DNA of 64,000 nucleotides from Seonamhaeicola sp. (GTDB taxonomy: Bacteria; Bacteroidota; Bacteroidia; Flavobacteriales; Flavobacteriaceae). Positions 17,365 to 25,660 of this stretch are shown here, in pieces (the stretch's first letter is position 1; the number at the start of each line of letters is the position of its first letter). Under the pieces are notes generated by a model. The model was not told the DNA's origin. It ran no database searches and saw only the letters and a list, made by a program, of their open reading frames with translations. The translations under genes and the position numbers were made by a program. Location of the stretch: contig NZ_JANQJQ010000009.1 in assembly GCF_028281565.1 (NCBI RefSeq), positions 101,087-165,086 of the forward strand. The letters run 5' to 3'.

Positions 17365-19215
17365 ATGGGAGATTTAAATGTAATAAAACTAAAGAATAAA
17401 AAAGATAGAGCAAACTACATTCATCACTTATTAAACGACATAAAAGCACTCGATCTGATCATTGAAAGAGGTCTGATTGAAGAAGGCCCGTTAAGAGTTG
17501 GTGCAGAACAGGAGTTTTGTTTGGTGAACGATCAGTTTTTACCGGATAATAGATCGTTAGAGGTTCTTGAAGACATAAACGATGACCATTTTACAACCGA
17601 AATAGGTAATTATAACCTGGAAATCAATCTGGATACCCAAAACTTAGGTGGTGAGTGCTTTTCTAAAATACATAAACAATTGGAGTCCTTATTGGAAAAG
17701 GCAAAAGAATCGGCTTCAAAAAAAGGAATTAAGATAGTACTAACAGGGATTTTGCCGTCGCTTACGGTTAAAAACGCCGATGAACAAAATATGACTGAAG
17801 TAGAGCGTTATGCCGTTTTAAATGATGCTATAAAAAGCCATAGAAGACAGAATTTTGATATTCACATAAAAGGGGTTGATGAGTTGAACCTATTACATGA
17901 TTCCGTCATGCTGGAAGGTTGTAACACCAGTTTTCAGATGCACTTGCAGCTAGGCCCTAAAAACTTTGTAGATAATTATAATTGGGCCCAGGCTATTTCA
18001 GGCCCTGTTTTAAGTGCCTGTACCAATTCACCCTTATTATTTGGTAAGGAACTTTGGAGTGAAACCAGGATTGCCTTATTTACCCAAAGTGTAGATACCA
18101 GGGCCAATTCGTTCTTATTAAATGAAAAACAATCCAGGGTTAGCTTTGGAAGTAAATGGCTGACAGGAGCTATTACCGATATTTTTAAAGATAATATTTC
18201 AAGGTTCAGAAGTTTTTTAACTACGGGATTCATTAAAGACAGCGTGCAAATGCTTAATAATGGTGAGATGCCAAAATTAAGGGCTTTAGGGCTTCATAAC
18301 GGTACGGTTTACCCCTGGAACAGGGTTTGCTATGGTGTTATTGACGGGAAACCCAATTTGCGCATTGAGAACAGGTACATTCCTTCCGGGCCCACCATAA
18401 AGGATGAGATTGCCAACCTGATGTTTTGGGTAGGCGTGATGTTAGGAAAGCCAAAGCAATACAATAATATTCATGAAAAATGGGATTTTAAAGATGTAAA
18501 AACCAACTTCTTTAATGCGGCGCGTTACGGTATGGCCACCCAGTTTTATTGGAACGGCAAGTATATTTCCAGCTATGATCTAATAGTGAATGAGCTGTTG
18601 CCTATGGCTTATAAAGGCTTATATAAATATGGGGTTTCGCCGCAAGATGCCGAATACTATTTAAAGATCATTAAAAACAGGGTGTATAATAATAATGGTT
18701 CTGAATGGATAACAAGGAATTACAGGCGTTTATTAAAAAACCATCAACGTTATGAAGCCATGCAAGTGCTTACCGCCAGCCTGTATGAAAAACAAGAAAA
18801 AGGCTATCCGGTGTCTACCTGGGGTATGTTGCACCACAGTACCGAATCCAGGTTTAAAGACCAACGCGTTGTTAAACATATTATGAGTTCCGATATATTT
18901 TCAGTTGATAAAAAAGACAGCGTAGAGTTGGTTTTAAATATCATGAAATGGAAGGATATCCATCATATGCCCGTTATTAATGGAGATAGGGAACTTATCG
19001 GCTTATTAAGCTGGACCGATGTTAAAGGTTATTTGGAGACTCCTAAAAAATTAGATAATAGTGTTAGCAGTGTTATGAAAACCGATATTATCACTATTGA
19101 TGAGTACACGCCTGTTAAGGAAGCCCAAGCCATCATGGAGAAACATGGAATAGGAAGTTTACCGGTTGTTAATCAGAACAAATTAATAGGCCTGGTGACG
19201 TTAAACGATATTTAA
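17365..19215 (+). CDS. Glutamate-cysteine ligase-like (GCS2) protein fused to a CBS pair
   Basis: A 616-residue cytoplasmic protein. Residues about 35-420 match the GCS2/carboxylate-amine ligase family (RVGAEQEFCLVND at the start of the ATP-grasp-like core, LEINLDTQNLGG, SFQMHLQLGP, LRIENRYIPSGPT). The C-terminal 110 residues form two CBS motifs (VKHIMSSDIFSVDKKDS...HHMPVI, VSSVMKTDIITIDEYTP...GSLPVV), which usually bind adenine nucleotides and sense energy state. It is the first gene of a three-gene operon (3- and 4-base gaps). The exact amide product is unknown; true glutathione synthesis is not implied because no gshB is nearby. Confidence 0.85.
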   Translation: MGDLNVIKLKNKKDRANYIHHLLNDIKALDLIIERGLIEEGPLRVGAEQEFCLVNDQFLPDNRSLEVLEDINDDHFTTEIGNYNLEINLDTQNLGGECFSKIHKQLESLLEKAKESASKKGIKIVLTGILPSLTVKNADEQNMTEVERYAVLNDAIKSHRRQNFDIHIKGVDELNLLHDSVMLEGCNTSFQMHLQLGPKNFVDNYNWAQAISGPVLSACTNSPLLFGKELWSETRIALFTQSVDTRANSFLLNEKQSRVSFGSKWLTGAITDIFKDNISRFRSFLTTGFIKDSVQMLNNGEMPKLRALGLHNGTVYPWNRVCYGVIDGKPNLRIENRYIPSGPTIKDEIANLMFWVGVMLGKPKQYNNIHEKWDFKDVKTNFFNAARYGMATQFYWNGKYISSYDLIVNELLPMAYKGLYKYGVSPQDAEYYLKIIKNRVYNNNGSEWITRNYRRLLKNHQRYEAMQVLTASLYEKQEKGYPVSTWGMLHHSTESRFKDQRVVKHIMSSDIFSVDKKDSVELVLNIMKWKDIHHMPVINGDRELIGLLSWTDVKGYLETPKKLDNSVSSVMKTDIITIDEYTPVKEAQAIMEKHGIGSLPVVNQNKLIGLVTLNDI

Positions 19216-19218
19216 TAT

Positions 19219-20433
19219 ATGGTAAATGTTTACAGCAAAGCTTTAAAAAAAACCATACAGGTTGAAAGACTTATTGGTAGGGTTCAGGGTGTAAATCCCG
19301 GACCAACATTTGTGGTGTTTGCCGGTATTCATGGTAACGAAACAGCTGGAGTTTTTGCGGTAAGGGAAGTGTTAAATACCATTAATTCTGAAACCGTAAG
19401 CGGAACTATTTACGCTATTGCCGGAAATTTAAAAGCGTTGGAACAAAACCAGCGCTTTATTGATTCTGACCTAAACAGGTTATGGACCCCGGAATATATT
19501 GCTTCCGTTCGAAAAAAGGCTGATTTAAATACCGATGAAAAAGAGTTGTTGGTGTTGTTCGATATTTTAAACACTATTTTAACGGACAATGAACCGCCGT
19601 TTTATTTTATTGATCTGCATACCACTTCCAGTAAAACCTTACCGTTTATAACCATAAACGACGCCCTGATCAACCGAAAATTCTCAAAACATTTTCCGGT
19701 ACCTATAGTATTGGGCATTGAAGAGTATTTAAACGGCCCTTTATTAAGTTATATCAATCAATTGGGTTATGTGTCGTTAGGGTTTGAATCGGGGCAGCAC
19801 GATGCTGCCGCTGCCATAGACAATAGCATGGCTTTTTTAAATTTGGCTTTAGTCTGTGCGGGACTTATAAAAAGGGAATCCGTAAGAGATTTTGAAGCCT
19901 CTTATAATTTACTAAGAACACAATCGGAAAATACCGAAAGCTTTTTAGAGGTGATCCATTTGCATAAAATAGCGCCTAAAGACCACTTTAAAATGCTAAA
20001 CGGTTTTAAAAGCTTTCAGGCTATAAAAAAAGGCATACCGCTTGCCGTTAGCAACGGGGCAAATATCTTCTCAAAACGAAACGGTATTATATTCATGCCT
20101 TTATACCAAAAACAAGGGTCTGAAGGGTTTTTTATAATACGGACGATTAAACCGTTTTTTTTAAGATTATCGGCCTTTTTAAGGCGAATTAAAGTTGATG
20201 GCCTGTTGGTGGCTCTGCCGGGAATAACATGGCTAAATAAGGCGGAAGGCACTTTAAGAGTGAATTTAAAAGTGACCAAATTTTATGCTAAATCCATCTT
20301 TCATTTATTGGGTTACAGAAGCAGATATACCAACAAAACTCATTTAAAATTGAATAACAGGGAACGGGTTGCTAAAACCTATATGTATAAAAAAGAAGAG
20401 TGGTACAGGCGATTAGGAGCAACGTGTAAATAA
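19219..20433 (+). CDS. Succinylglutamate desuccinylase/aspartoacylase-like M14 enzyme
   Basis: A 404-residue zinc amidohydrolase of the AstE/AspA branch of the M14 carboxypeptidase fold. The likely zinc ligands are His38 and Glu41 in AGIHGNETAG and His134 in FIDLHTTS. Arg88 in DLNR fits the substrate carboxylate-binding arginine. Known relatives remove acyl groups from amino acids such as N-succinylglutamate or N-acetylaspartate. The second half (from about 230) is an added beta domain ending in a basic tail. It is translated 3 bases after the GCS2-CBS gene, suggesting that the two act on the same small amide. Confidence 0.85.
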   Translation: MVNVYSKALKKTIQVERLIGRVQGVNPGPTFVVFAGIHGNETAGVFAVREVLNTINSETVSGTIYAIAGNLKALEQNQRFIDSDLNRLWTPEYIASVRKKADLNTDEKELLVLFDILNTILTDNEPPFYFIDLHTTSSKTLPFITINDALINRKFSKHFPVPIVLGIEEYLNGPLLSYINQLGYVSLGFESGQHDAAAAIDNSMAFLNLALVCAGLIKRESVRDFEASYNLLRTQSENTESFLEVIHLHKIAPKDHFKMLNGFKSFQAIKKGIPLAVSNGANIFSKRNGIIFMPLYQKQGSEGFFIIRTIKPFFLRLSAFLRRIKVDGLLVALPGITWLNKAEGTLRVNLKVTKFYAKSIFHLLGYRSRYTNKTHLKLNNRERVAKTYMYKKEEWYRRLGATCK

Positions 20434-20437
20434 AAAT

Positions 20438-21193
20438 ATGAAACTAGTAGAGGTAACACCGGAAAATGCAGTAAAAGAAACATTTTTCTGTATAAAAGAC
20501 CCAAAAAGGCCAGGGTTTAAAGATAAACTTCTGTGGTTTGAAAAGCGTTACAAAGAAGGCTTAAAAATAAAGATCCTTAAAAATGACGCCGATAAAATGA
20601 TCGGGTTTATTGAATATGTTCCGGCCGAAAATGCCTGGAGACCTGTTGATGCCGACAATTATATGTTTATTCACTGCACTTACATATACTCTAAAAAGGA
20701 AAGGCATAAAGGGTACGGCTCCATGCTTATTGAAGCTGCCGAAAAAGAAGCAAAAGCTAAGGGAATGGATGGTATTTGTGTTATGACAAGTGACGGCTCC
20801 TGGTTGGCGGATAAAACGCTTTTTGAAAAAAACGGATTTATCCAAATTGAAACAAAAGACAGGTTTGAGCTATTATCAAAAACATGGAATAATAGCGCCA
20901 AAGAACCTAAATTGTACAATTGGACCAGCCAACAAAAAAAATATAAAGGCTGGCATATTCTGTATTCTGACCAGTGCCCCTGGAATGAAAAGTCCGTGGC
21001 AGCCATATTAAATGTTGCTATGGATTATGGTGTAGACTTAAAAGTATCAAAAATAAACACCGTAAAAGAGGCTAAAATGGCACCTTCAGGCTTTGGTATT
21101 TTTAATCTTTTGCGCGATGGCAGGTTGCTGGAAGACCATTATATAAGCGCGACCAGATTTAAAAATATTCTAAAAAAAGAACTCCATAATTAA
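20438..21193 (+). CDS. GNAT acetyltransferase with YoaP-like C-terminal domain
   Basis: A 251-residue protein. Residues 1-150 are a GNAT domain (FIHCTYIYSKKERHKGYGSML is the acetyl-CoA-binding strand and turn; ADKTLFEKNGF follows). Residues about 165-251 (GWHILYSDQCPWNEKSV, MAPSGFGIFNLLRDGRLL) resemble the thioredoxin-like YoaP domain with a single cysteine. It is the third gene of the operon with GCS2-CBS and AstE-like genes, so its acyl acceptor may be the same amino acid or small peptide. Confidence 0.82.
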   Translation: MKLVEVTPENAVKETFFCIKDPKRPGFKDKLLWFEKRYKEGLKIKILKNDADKMIGFIEYVPAENAWRPVDADNYMFIHCTYIYSKKERHKGYGSMLIEAAEKEAKAKGMDGICVMTSDGSWLADKTLFEKNGFIQIETKDRFELLSKTWNNSAKEPKLYNWTSQQKKYKGWHILYSDQCPWNEKSVAAILNVAMDYGVDLKVSKINTVKEAKMAPSGFGIFNLLRDGRLLEDHYISATRFKNILKKELHN

Positions 21194-21221
21194 AACCCAA
21201 GTTGAGTTTTTGAACCGGGAA

Positions 21222-22103
21222 CTAACTTTTTAAGTGCTGCGTTTTATAATAGTCCAATACCTCATTTGCCCTTTGGGTGACAAAAGGGTTAGGTTGATTC
21301 ACTTTTCCAATAGAGGCTACCATATTATTCATTGTTCTTTCTAACATCCATTTTCCATCTTTGGACCTTTTTGATTTCAGCAATTCTATTGCCGGAAATA
21401 TTTTTTCTGAATTAATACCTTCACGTTTTAGTAACCAAAGTATTTCCAAAAAGTCACCTTTGTAGAAGTTTGGAAATGTTAATAAATCCATTTTGTTTAT
21501 CATTATTTTGTCAGGGTTTCTGGAACTGTAACAGATTCTGTGTTTCAATATGAAGTTGATGCATTTTTCTTTTAGTATTTCAACGGTATCAGTTCGCTTA
21601 TCTTTTGAAATAAAGGAGATCCCTTTCAGTAGCTTAACAATTCCCCAATAACAAGTGTGTTTGCCATAGCAACTGGTGTTTGTGCAGAATTCATTCTTGA
21701 GTTCTTTGTATTGCCCATCATCAAATCGCTGGTTTTTGCAAAAGAACTCCAATAATCGATTACTTTTTTCATCAGGGCCATTATTAAAGTAACAATCTAA
21801 ATACAGCATGTTTCCGTTTAAACAGGGTATTGGAAAATGGTCTTCCTTTAAAGAATAGATCCCAAATTCTTCATCGAACAAATGGGTTTTTACTATTTCC
21901 AAAGGTTTTCTTATTCGTTCATCATTTTTATCACACTCAAGTTCTGCCAATAGTATTAGGGTCCAAAGTGACGCTTTATAATTCGGCACGTAGTGCAAAT
22001 AGTCAGGATAGTACTTATGGGTTTTAGAAATTACTTTCCAGAGTCCATTTTCATCCTGATTATTAAAAATTCTTTCAATTATGCTTTGTTTGTACTCCGT
22101 CAT
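21222..22103 (-). CDS. Terpenoid-cyclase/prenyltransferase-fold protein of unknown function
   Basis: About 293 residues, helical, with repeated alpha/alpha-toroid motifs (NQDENGLWKV, FDEEFGIYSL, RFDDGQYKEL, KSKRSKDGKWMLER). This repeat type (DGxW) is seen in the squalene-cyclase/prenyltransferase superfamily, but the catalytic DXDD or zinc ligands are not recognisable, so it may be a structural relative. A Cys-rich FCTNTSCYGKHTCYWGIVKL stretch is notable. ATG at 22103 (MTEYKQS) is preferred over 22124, which would lie in the cassette-type repeat end. It is the downstream-most unit of the accessory array. Confidence 0.6.
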   Translation of the reverse strand: MTEYKQSIIERIFNNQDENGLWKVISKTHKYYPDYLHYVPNYKASLWTLILLAELECDKNDERIRKPLEIVKTHLFDEEFGIYSLKEDHFPIPCLNGNMLYLDCYFNNGPDEKSNRLLEFFCKNQRFDDGQYKELKNEFCTNTSCYGKHTCYWGIVKLLKGISFISKDKRTDTVEILKEKCINFILKHRICYSSRNPDKIMINKMDLLTFPNFYKGDFLEILWLLKREGINSEKIFPAIELLKSKRSKDGKWMLERTMNNMVASIGKVNQPNPFVTQRANEVLDYYKTQHLKS

Positions 22104-22139
22104 TTTGAATTTTTCAAATGGCACCTAACGATTTGGCTA
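22104..22139. repeat. Truncated attC-like repeat end (B)
   Basis: GGCACCTAACG starts at 22120 and ATTTGGCTAT follows; on the minus strand this ends in CGTTAGGTGCC, which contains a perfect GTTRRRY core. Only this end is present, overlapping the stop codon of the neighbouring SnoaL-like gene. The matching ATAGCCATTGTTGTG end is on the other side of that gene (22601-22615). Confidence 0.45.
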
Positions 22140-22541
22140 TTTTTTTTGCTGTTTCAACATTAGTTCACCGGCTAATTCTGAAACAACCCATTCTTCAATA
22201 ATTTTATTGTTTTCAAAACGACTCACCACTATCTCTGTCCAGGTCACTTTTTTATTAGTAGCGGGAATCCCCCTCAGGTTATTTACGTGCCTACCAGTCA
22301 AGGTTCGCTGCCAGGTTATGTTTTGTTCGTCCTGAGACAGGAACAAAATCTGATCAACTGTAATATCTTGAATAGCGGAATGCATTTGTTTAGTCCAACG
22401 CTTTAAAAAATCATGTCCCTGATATTTTTTGTCACCCGAATGGGCAATATAGTCTGTAGAAAAGACCTCATTAATTACGTCCAGATTTGCCTGACTTATC
22501 AGTTCTTTGGCTGCAAATGTTATCAGTTGTTCCTTATCCAT
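22137..22541 (-). CDS. SnoaL-like/ester cyclase domain protein
   Basis: A 134-residue cytoplasmic protein with the NTF2/SnoaL fold: DVINEVFSTDYIAHSGDKKYQG near the N-terminus, a DITVDQILFLSQDEQNITWQRTLTGRH strand run, and the C-terminal IVVSRFENNKIIEEWVV. Family members range from polyketide cyclases to binding proteins, so a precise role cannot be given. Single-gene unit of the minus-strand accessory array, flanked by split ends of an attC-like repeat. Confidence 0.75.
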   Translation of the reverse strand: MDKEQLITFAAKELISQANLDVINEVFSTDYIAHSGDKKYQGHDFLKRWTKQMHSAIQDITVDQILFLSQDEQNITWQRTLTGRHVNNLRGIPATNKKVTWTEIVVSRFENNKIIEEWVVSELAGELMLKQQKK

Positions 22542-22600
22542 AATTAGGAATTAAAAGTAAGAAAAGTTCTTTGAATAAGACCATAAGACTGCAATGAATC

Positions 22601-22652
22601 ATAGCCATTGTTGTGTGATGTAATGAATTATTGGGACACCCTGTTGGCAGTA
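22601..22652. repeat. attC-like repeat end pair
   Basis: ATAGCCATTGTTGTGTG (from 22601) and ACACCCTGTTGGCAGT (to 22652) both look like the right-hand end of the cassette repeats in this region, each with a GTTGKG core. No full inverted partner is present in this gap. Confidence 0.4.
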
Positions 22653-22656
22653 ATAT

Positions 22657-23322
22657 TTACTCCTTACCTTTTTTGACCTGTTCTATGATTTCAACAAATT
22701 CTTCATAACTCTTTCTACCCCAAAAACGATTCGCAACTTTACCTTTATCAATGATAACGGTAAGCGGCAAAAACTTTTCAGGATTGATCCATGAATGTTG
22801 TTTTTGTGAACCAATAATAGACGGGCTGGATACGTTTGATACAAACTGTTTGATTTTTGCGGGGTCTTCATCACTAATGGCAATAACCACCAGATCTTCA
22901 GAGTATCGGGTTTCCAGCGCTTTTAAATCGGGGAATTCTTTGATACAGGGTGGGCAATAGGTGCCCCAGAAGTTTAAAAGAACCATTTTGCCCTTATACG
23001 TTTCAAGTGTTTCAATTTTGTTGGTAGCTACATTCAGATATTCGAAATGAACCATGTCTGTCCCAATAGCCTCATTAACTTTAGACAAAGACCTGACTAT
23101 GGGTTTAAAAGAGAAATTTGTCAAATAGATCAATATCCCCAAAGCAATGGCTAAAATGCTTAAAACAGGCCTGATGATCTTTTTTCTGCCGCTTGAGACG
23201 TTTGCTTTGGAAACCTTCCAGTCTACTATGAGTATCAACACAAAAACAGGGATCAATACGTAATTTCCATAGTGATCAAAAAAGCTTGCGTACTCTCCAA
23301 TTATCTTAGCTATACGTTCCAT
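22657..23322 (-). CDS. TlpA/ResA-type thiol-disulfide oxidoreductase
   Basis: A 221-residue membrane-anchored protein. Two hydrophobic segments (about 17-33 and 47-65) precede a periplasmic thioredoxin-like domain with active site GTYCPPCIKEF (CPPC near residue 137) and the cis-Pro loop in EKFLPLTVIIDK. Proteins of this type reduce or oxidise cysteines in exported proteins, for example during cytochrome maturation. No cytochrome genes are adjacent. It is one of the single-gene units of the array. Confidence 0.88.
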   Translation of the reverse strand: MERIAKIIGEYASFFDHYGNYVLIPVFVLILIVDWKVSKANVSSGRKKIIRPVLSILAIALGILIYLTNFSFKPIVRSLSKVNEAIGTDMVHFEYLNVATNKIETLETYKGKMVLLNFWGTYCPPCIKEFPDLKALETRYSEDLVVIAISDEDPAKIKQFVSNVSSPSIIGSQKQHSWINPEKFLPLTVIIDKGKVANRFWGRKSYEEFVEIIEQVKKGKE

Positions 23323-23341
23323 TTGTTATGATATCATTATT

Positions 23342-23474
23342 GCCTAGGGCTTGTTTACGATTAGTTGTTTGGTTGAGTCAGTAATTTAGCAAACTTGGGC
23401 GAGCCAAGAAAAAATCCTTCAGATTTTCAGTATAAGCCAGAGCCAAGCAATTATTTTTATACTTTGCTGTAGGC
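23342..23474. repeat. attC-like inverted repeat C
   Basis: Outer ends GCCTA and TAGGC bound 133 bases that fold on themselves. The left arm contains GATTAGTTGTTTGG and the right arm CCAAGCAATTATTTTTATAC, and the centre holds AAAATCCTTCAGATTTT. The internal AAGCCAGAGCCAAGCAATTA is shared with repeats K, L and N. It follows the stop of no gene directly: 35 bases separate it from the next (minus-strand) stop at 23510. Confidence 0.6.
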
Positions 23475-23509
23475 TGTTTTACGTTTGTTCTCTTATTATG
23501 TCTGTCGTT

Positions 23510-24397
23510 TTATTTTTCTTCGAGCTTATTCCATTTAGAATTCATCAATTTTAATCCGTCAATATTTCGATTTAAAACTTTTTGTACGTCTTCGGTTTTA
23601 ATGTGTCCTAAAATGCCCCAGGATCCGTTAAACCCTTCATCCAGTAGTTGCCTGATCATGTCGAATTCATGATCCCCCTGGCCTATTGGCAGGATTTGAG
23701 GCCCTTCTTTTTTTACCCCGTTTAAATTGACATAGGACAAATAAGGCGTTATCTTTTTTGCAATGGCCGCGAAGTCATCTACGTACTCATGAGCATGATG
23801 AAAATTATATACCATAGTGATGGCGTCCTGGTTCAATGTTTCCAGAATTTCAACCTGATTATGAGGGCTTCCAAACCAACCATGATGATTGTACAGGGCC
23901 AATTTACAATCCACTTCATCAGCTTTTAATTTGACAAACTCAATCATTTTAACAGCTAATGCTACGGACTGCTCATGAGTAAGCACTTCAAAAAAATTAT
24001 TGCTGAAACTTAACCATATAGCAGGCTTAGTATCTGTTTCAGCCAGATTGGCCAGCAATTCCTGATTCGTTGGGCTCAACTTGCCTATACTGTCTCTTTT
24101 GGCATTTAACCAGAGAAAAATAGAGGTTATCTCAATATTATTTTCACTGGCGAGTTTGAATTCATCTTTCATTTTACTCAGGTCGCCTTTGCCCTTATTA
24201 AAACCGTATTTTGTAAAGCCCATTTGTTTTAACATGGCAATCCGCTGTTCCGGCGTTCTGTCTAAAGCGTCAAAATCTATGATACACCAAGGAGCTACCT
24301 CATCAACTTCGATAAGTTCTTTCGGTATTTTATTTGCACAGGCAAATAGAAATACCGGAAGAGTCAACAAAACAGTTAGTTTAAAAAGGGTTTTCAT
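23510..24397 (-). CDS. Sugar phosphate isomerase/epimerase-like lipoprotein
   Basis: A 295-residue exported protein with a lipobox (LPVFLFAC, about residue 20). The rest is a xylose-isomerase-like TIM barrel: RIAMLKQMGFTKYGF, KPAIWLSFSNNFFEVL, LALYNHHGWFGSPHNQVEIL, TMVYNFHHAHEYVDDF and LPIGQGDHEFD are spaced as in the AP-endonuclease-2 superfamily with His/Glu/Asp metal ligands. Exported members of this family are common in Bacteroidota, often for sugar processing. Substrate unknown. Single-gene array unit. Confidence 0.8.
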   Translation of the reverse strand: MKTLFKLTVLLTLPVFLFACANKIPKELIEVDEVAPWCIIDFDALDRTPEQRIAMLKQMGFTKYGFNKGKGDLSKMKDEFKLASENNIEITSIFLWLNAKRDSIGKLSPTNQELLANLAETDTKPAIWLSFSNNFFEVLTHEQSVALAVKMIEFVKLKADEVDCKLALYNHHGWFGSPHNQVEILETLNQDAITMVYNFHHAHEYVDDFAAIAKKITPYLSYVNLNGVKKEGPQILPIGQGDHEFDMIRQLLDEGFNGSWGILGHIKTEDVQKVLNRNIDGLKLMNSKWNKLEEK

Positions 24398-24425
24398 TTA
24401 ATGCCTTATTTCCTTTTAAAATGTC

Positions 24426-24555
24426 ATACAACGGAGGTGTATGGTTTGTTACGGATGATTCGTGAGAAACATGCCGTTACCCGCTAAGATAAGTAATACG
24501 AGTGAATTTCCTTTGAGGAAATTCCATAGCAATCAATTATAAATATTGTCAGAAG
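24426..24555. repeat. attC-like inverted repeat D
   Basis: Left end CATACAACGGAGGTGTATGG and right end CAATCAATTATAAATATTGTC enclose a central hairpin GAATTTCC-N5-GGAAATTC. The right end is less well preserved than in other copies. It lies between two minus-strand genes, 45 bases from the stop at 24601. Confidence 0.5.
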
Positions 24556-24600
24556 CAGCCTTTTTTGATCTTCGCAACTTAAATAGGTGAAATCCAGGAA

Positions 24601-25551
24601 TCATAGTGTCCGGCACATTATTTTTTCGGTTCTTTCCAATACATCCATCTGAGGTGGTGCCTCTTTGTCGCTAAATCCAAGTTTATAATACAGTTTGTGG
24701 GCCTGAGGCATGCTCATTGTAGTTTGCAGCCAAAGCTCCGTAGCATCATTTTCCATACAACGACTTATGCAACGTTCAATAAGCCTGGTTGCTATACCAA
24801 GCTTTCGAAAGTTTGGATTTATGAATAACTTGGCGAATTCAAAAGTATCCTCATCTAACCGTTTTAAGGCAACGCAGCCCACTATGTCGCTATTATATTT
24901 TGCGTAAAACAAAAACCCTCCATGTTCCAAATACGCCTTATCCGGATTATTTAAGGTGAACTTATCATCATCTTCCAGTTTACCATCCAAAACGCCTAAT
25001 AGCCAGGGGCCTGCCAATTCATAGAAGTATTTTTTTAAACTAGGTTTATAATCAATGATCTTTACAAATTCACCTTTGGGTTGATGAATACGCTCATTAA
25101 TTGGTTTCGCATTAATCTCCCAATCAAGCCTGTTCAAAATATTGAGCATATCCGGATGTCCGATAGAGAACAGGTCTTTTAAAGTATTTGAAAACGAAAG
25201 CCACAGAGGCTCAAGTTTCGTTTGCAATGCTTTTCCTTTTTTTGTCAGTTCAACCAATTTAGAACGTTTGTCGCCCGGATTGGGTTTAATTCTTACTAAT
25301 TCATTTCTATGTAATTCACGTAAAATATTCTTTACTGTAATATGGGAAAAGTCAATTTGCCTGGAAATTTCGAGTATCGTTTGTGGGGAATTCGATTTTG
25401 CCAAAACATAGTAAACGGAAAACCAACTTGCCTTGAACTGAATATTGGCATCGGAATAGATCTTATCACCATCTTGCTGAAGTTTTTCACTAATTCTTCT
25501 AAATCTTGAAGCGCCTGCAAGACATCCTAACTCATTTAATATATCTGTCAT
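24601..25551 (-). CDS. MarR-type regulator fused to GNAT acetyltransferase
   Basis: A 316-residue two-domain protein. Residues about 30-145 form a MarR winged helix (SPQTILEISRQIDFSHITVKNIL for the recognition helix, then NPGDKRSKLVELTKKGK for the wing). Residues about 160-316 form a GNAT domain (EFAKLFINPNFRKLGIATRLI for acetyl-CoA binding, HKLYYKLGF near the end). Such fusions are common, though their target is seldom known. Two palindromes 11-40 bases upstream of the start suggest autoregulation. Confidence 0.9.
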   Translation of the reverse strand: MTDILNELGCLAGASRFRRISEKLQQDGDKIYSDANIQFKASWFSVYYVLAKSNSPQTILEISRQIDFSHITVKNILRELHRNELVRIKPNPGDKRSKLVELTKKGKALQTKLEPLWLSFSNTLKDLFSIGHPDMLNILNRLDWEINAKPINERIHQPKGEFVKIIDYKPSLKKYFYELAGPWLLGVLDGKLEDDDKFTLNNPDKAYLEHGGFLFYAKYNSDIVGCVALKRLDEDTFEFAKLFINPNFRKLGIATRLIERCISRCMENDATELWLQTTMSMPQAHKLYYKLGFSDKEAPPQMDVLERTEKIMCRTL

Positions 25552-25561
25552 AGTTTTAATT

Positions 25562-25601
25562 TATGAAAGTACTTTCACAAAAATATGAAAGACGTTTCAT
25601 A
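25562..25601. promoter_or_regulatory. Two MarR-type operator dyads
   Basis: TATGAAA-GTAC-TTTCACA (25562-25579) and TATGAAA-GACG-TTTCATA (25584-25601, perfect) have the same half-site and spacer length; their centres are 22 bases apart, about two helical turns. They sit just upstream of the MarR-GNAT ATG at 25551. Confidence 0.7.
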
Positions 25602-25660
25602 AGTCCAAAAAATGCTCCAATAGGAAAACCGGAAGCAAAGCATTATACAAGGTATTGGCT

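Noticed and set aside
17365..19215. gshA for glutathione synthesis
   Set aside because: GCS2-like proteins often do other amide ligations; no gshB-type gene is in the operon.
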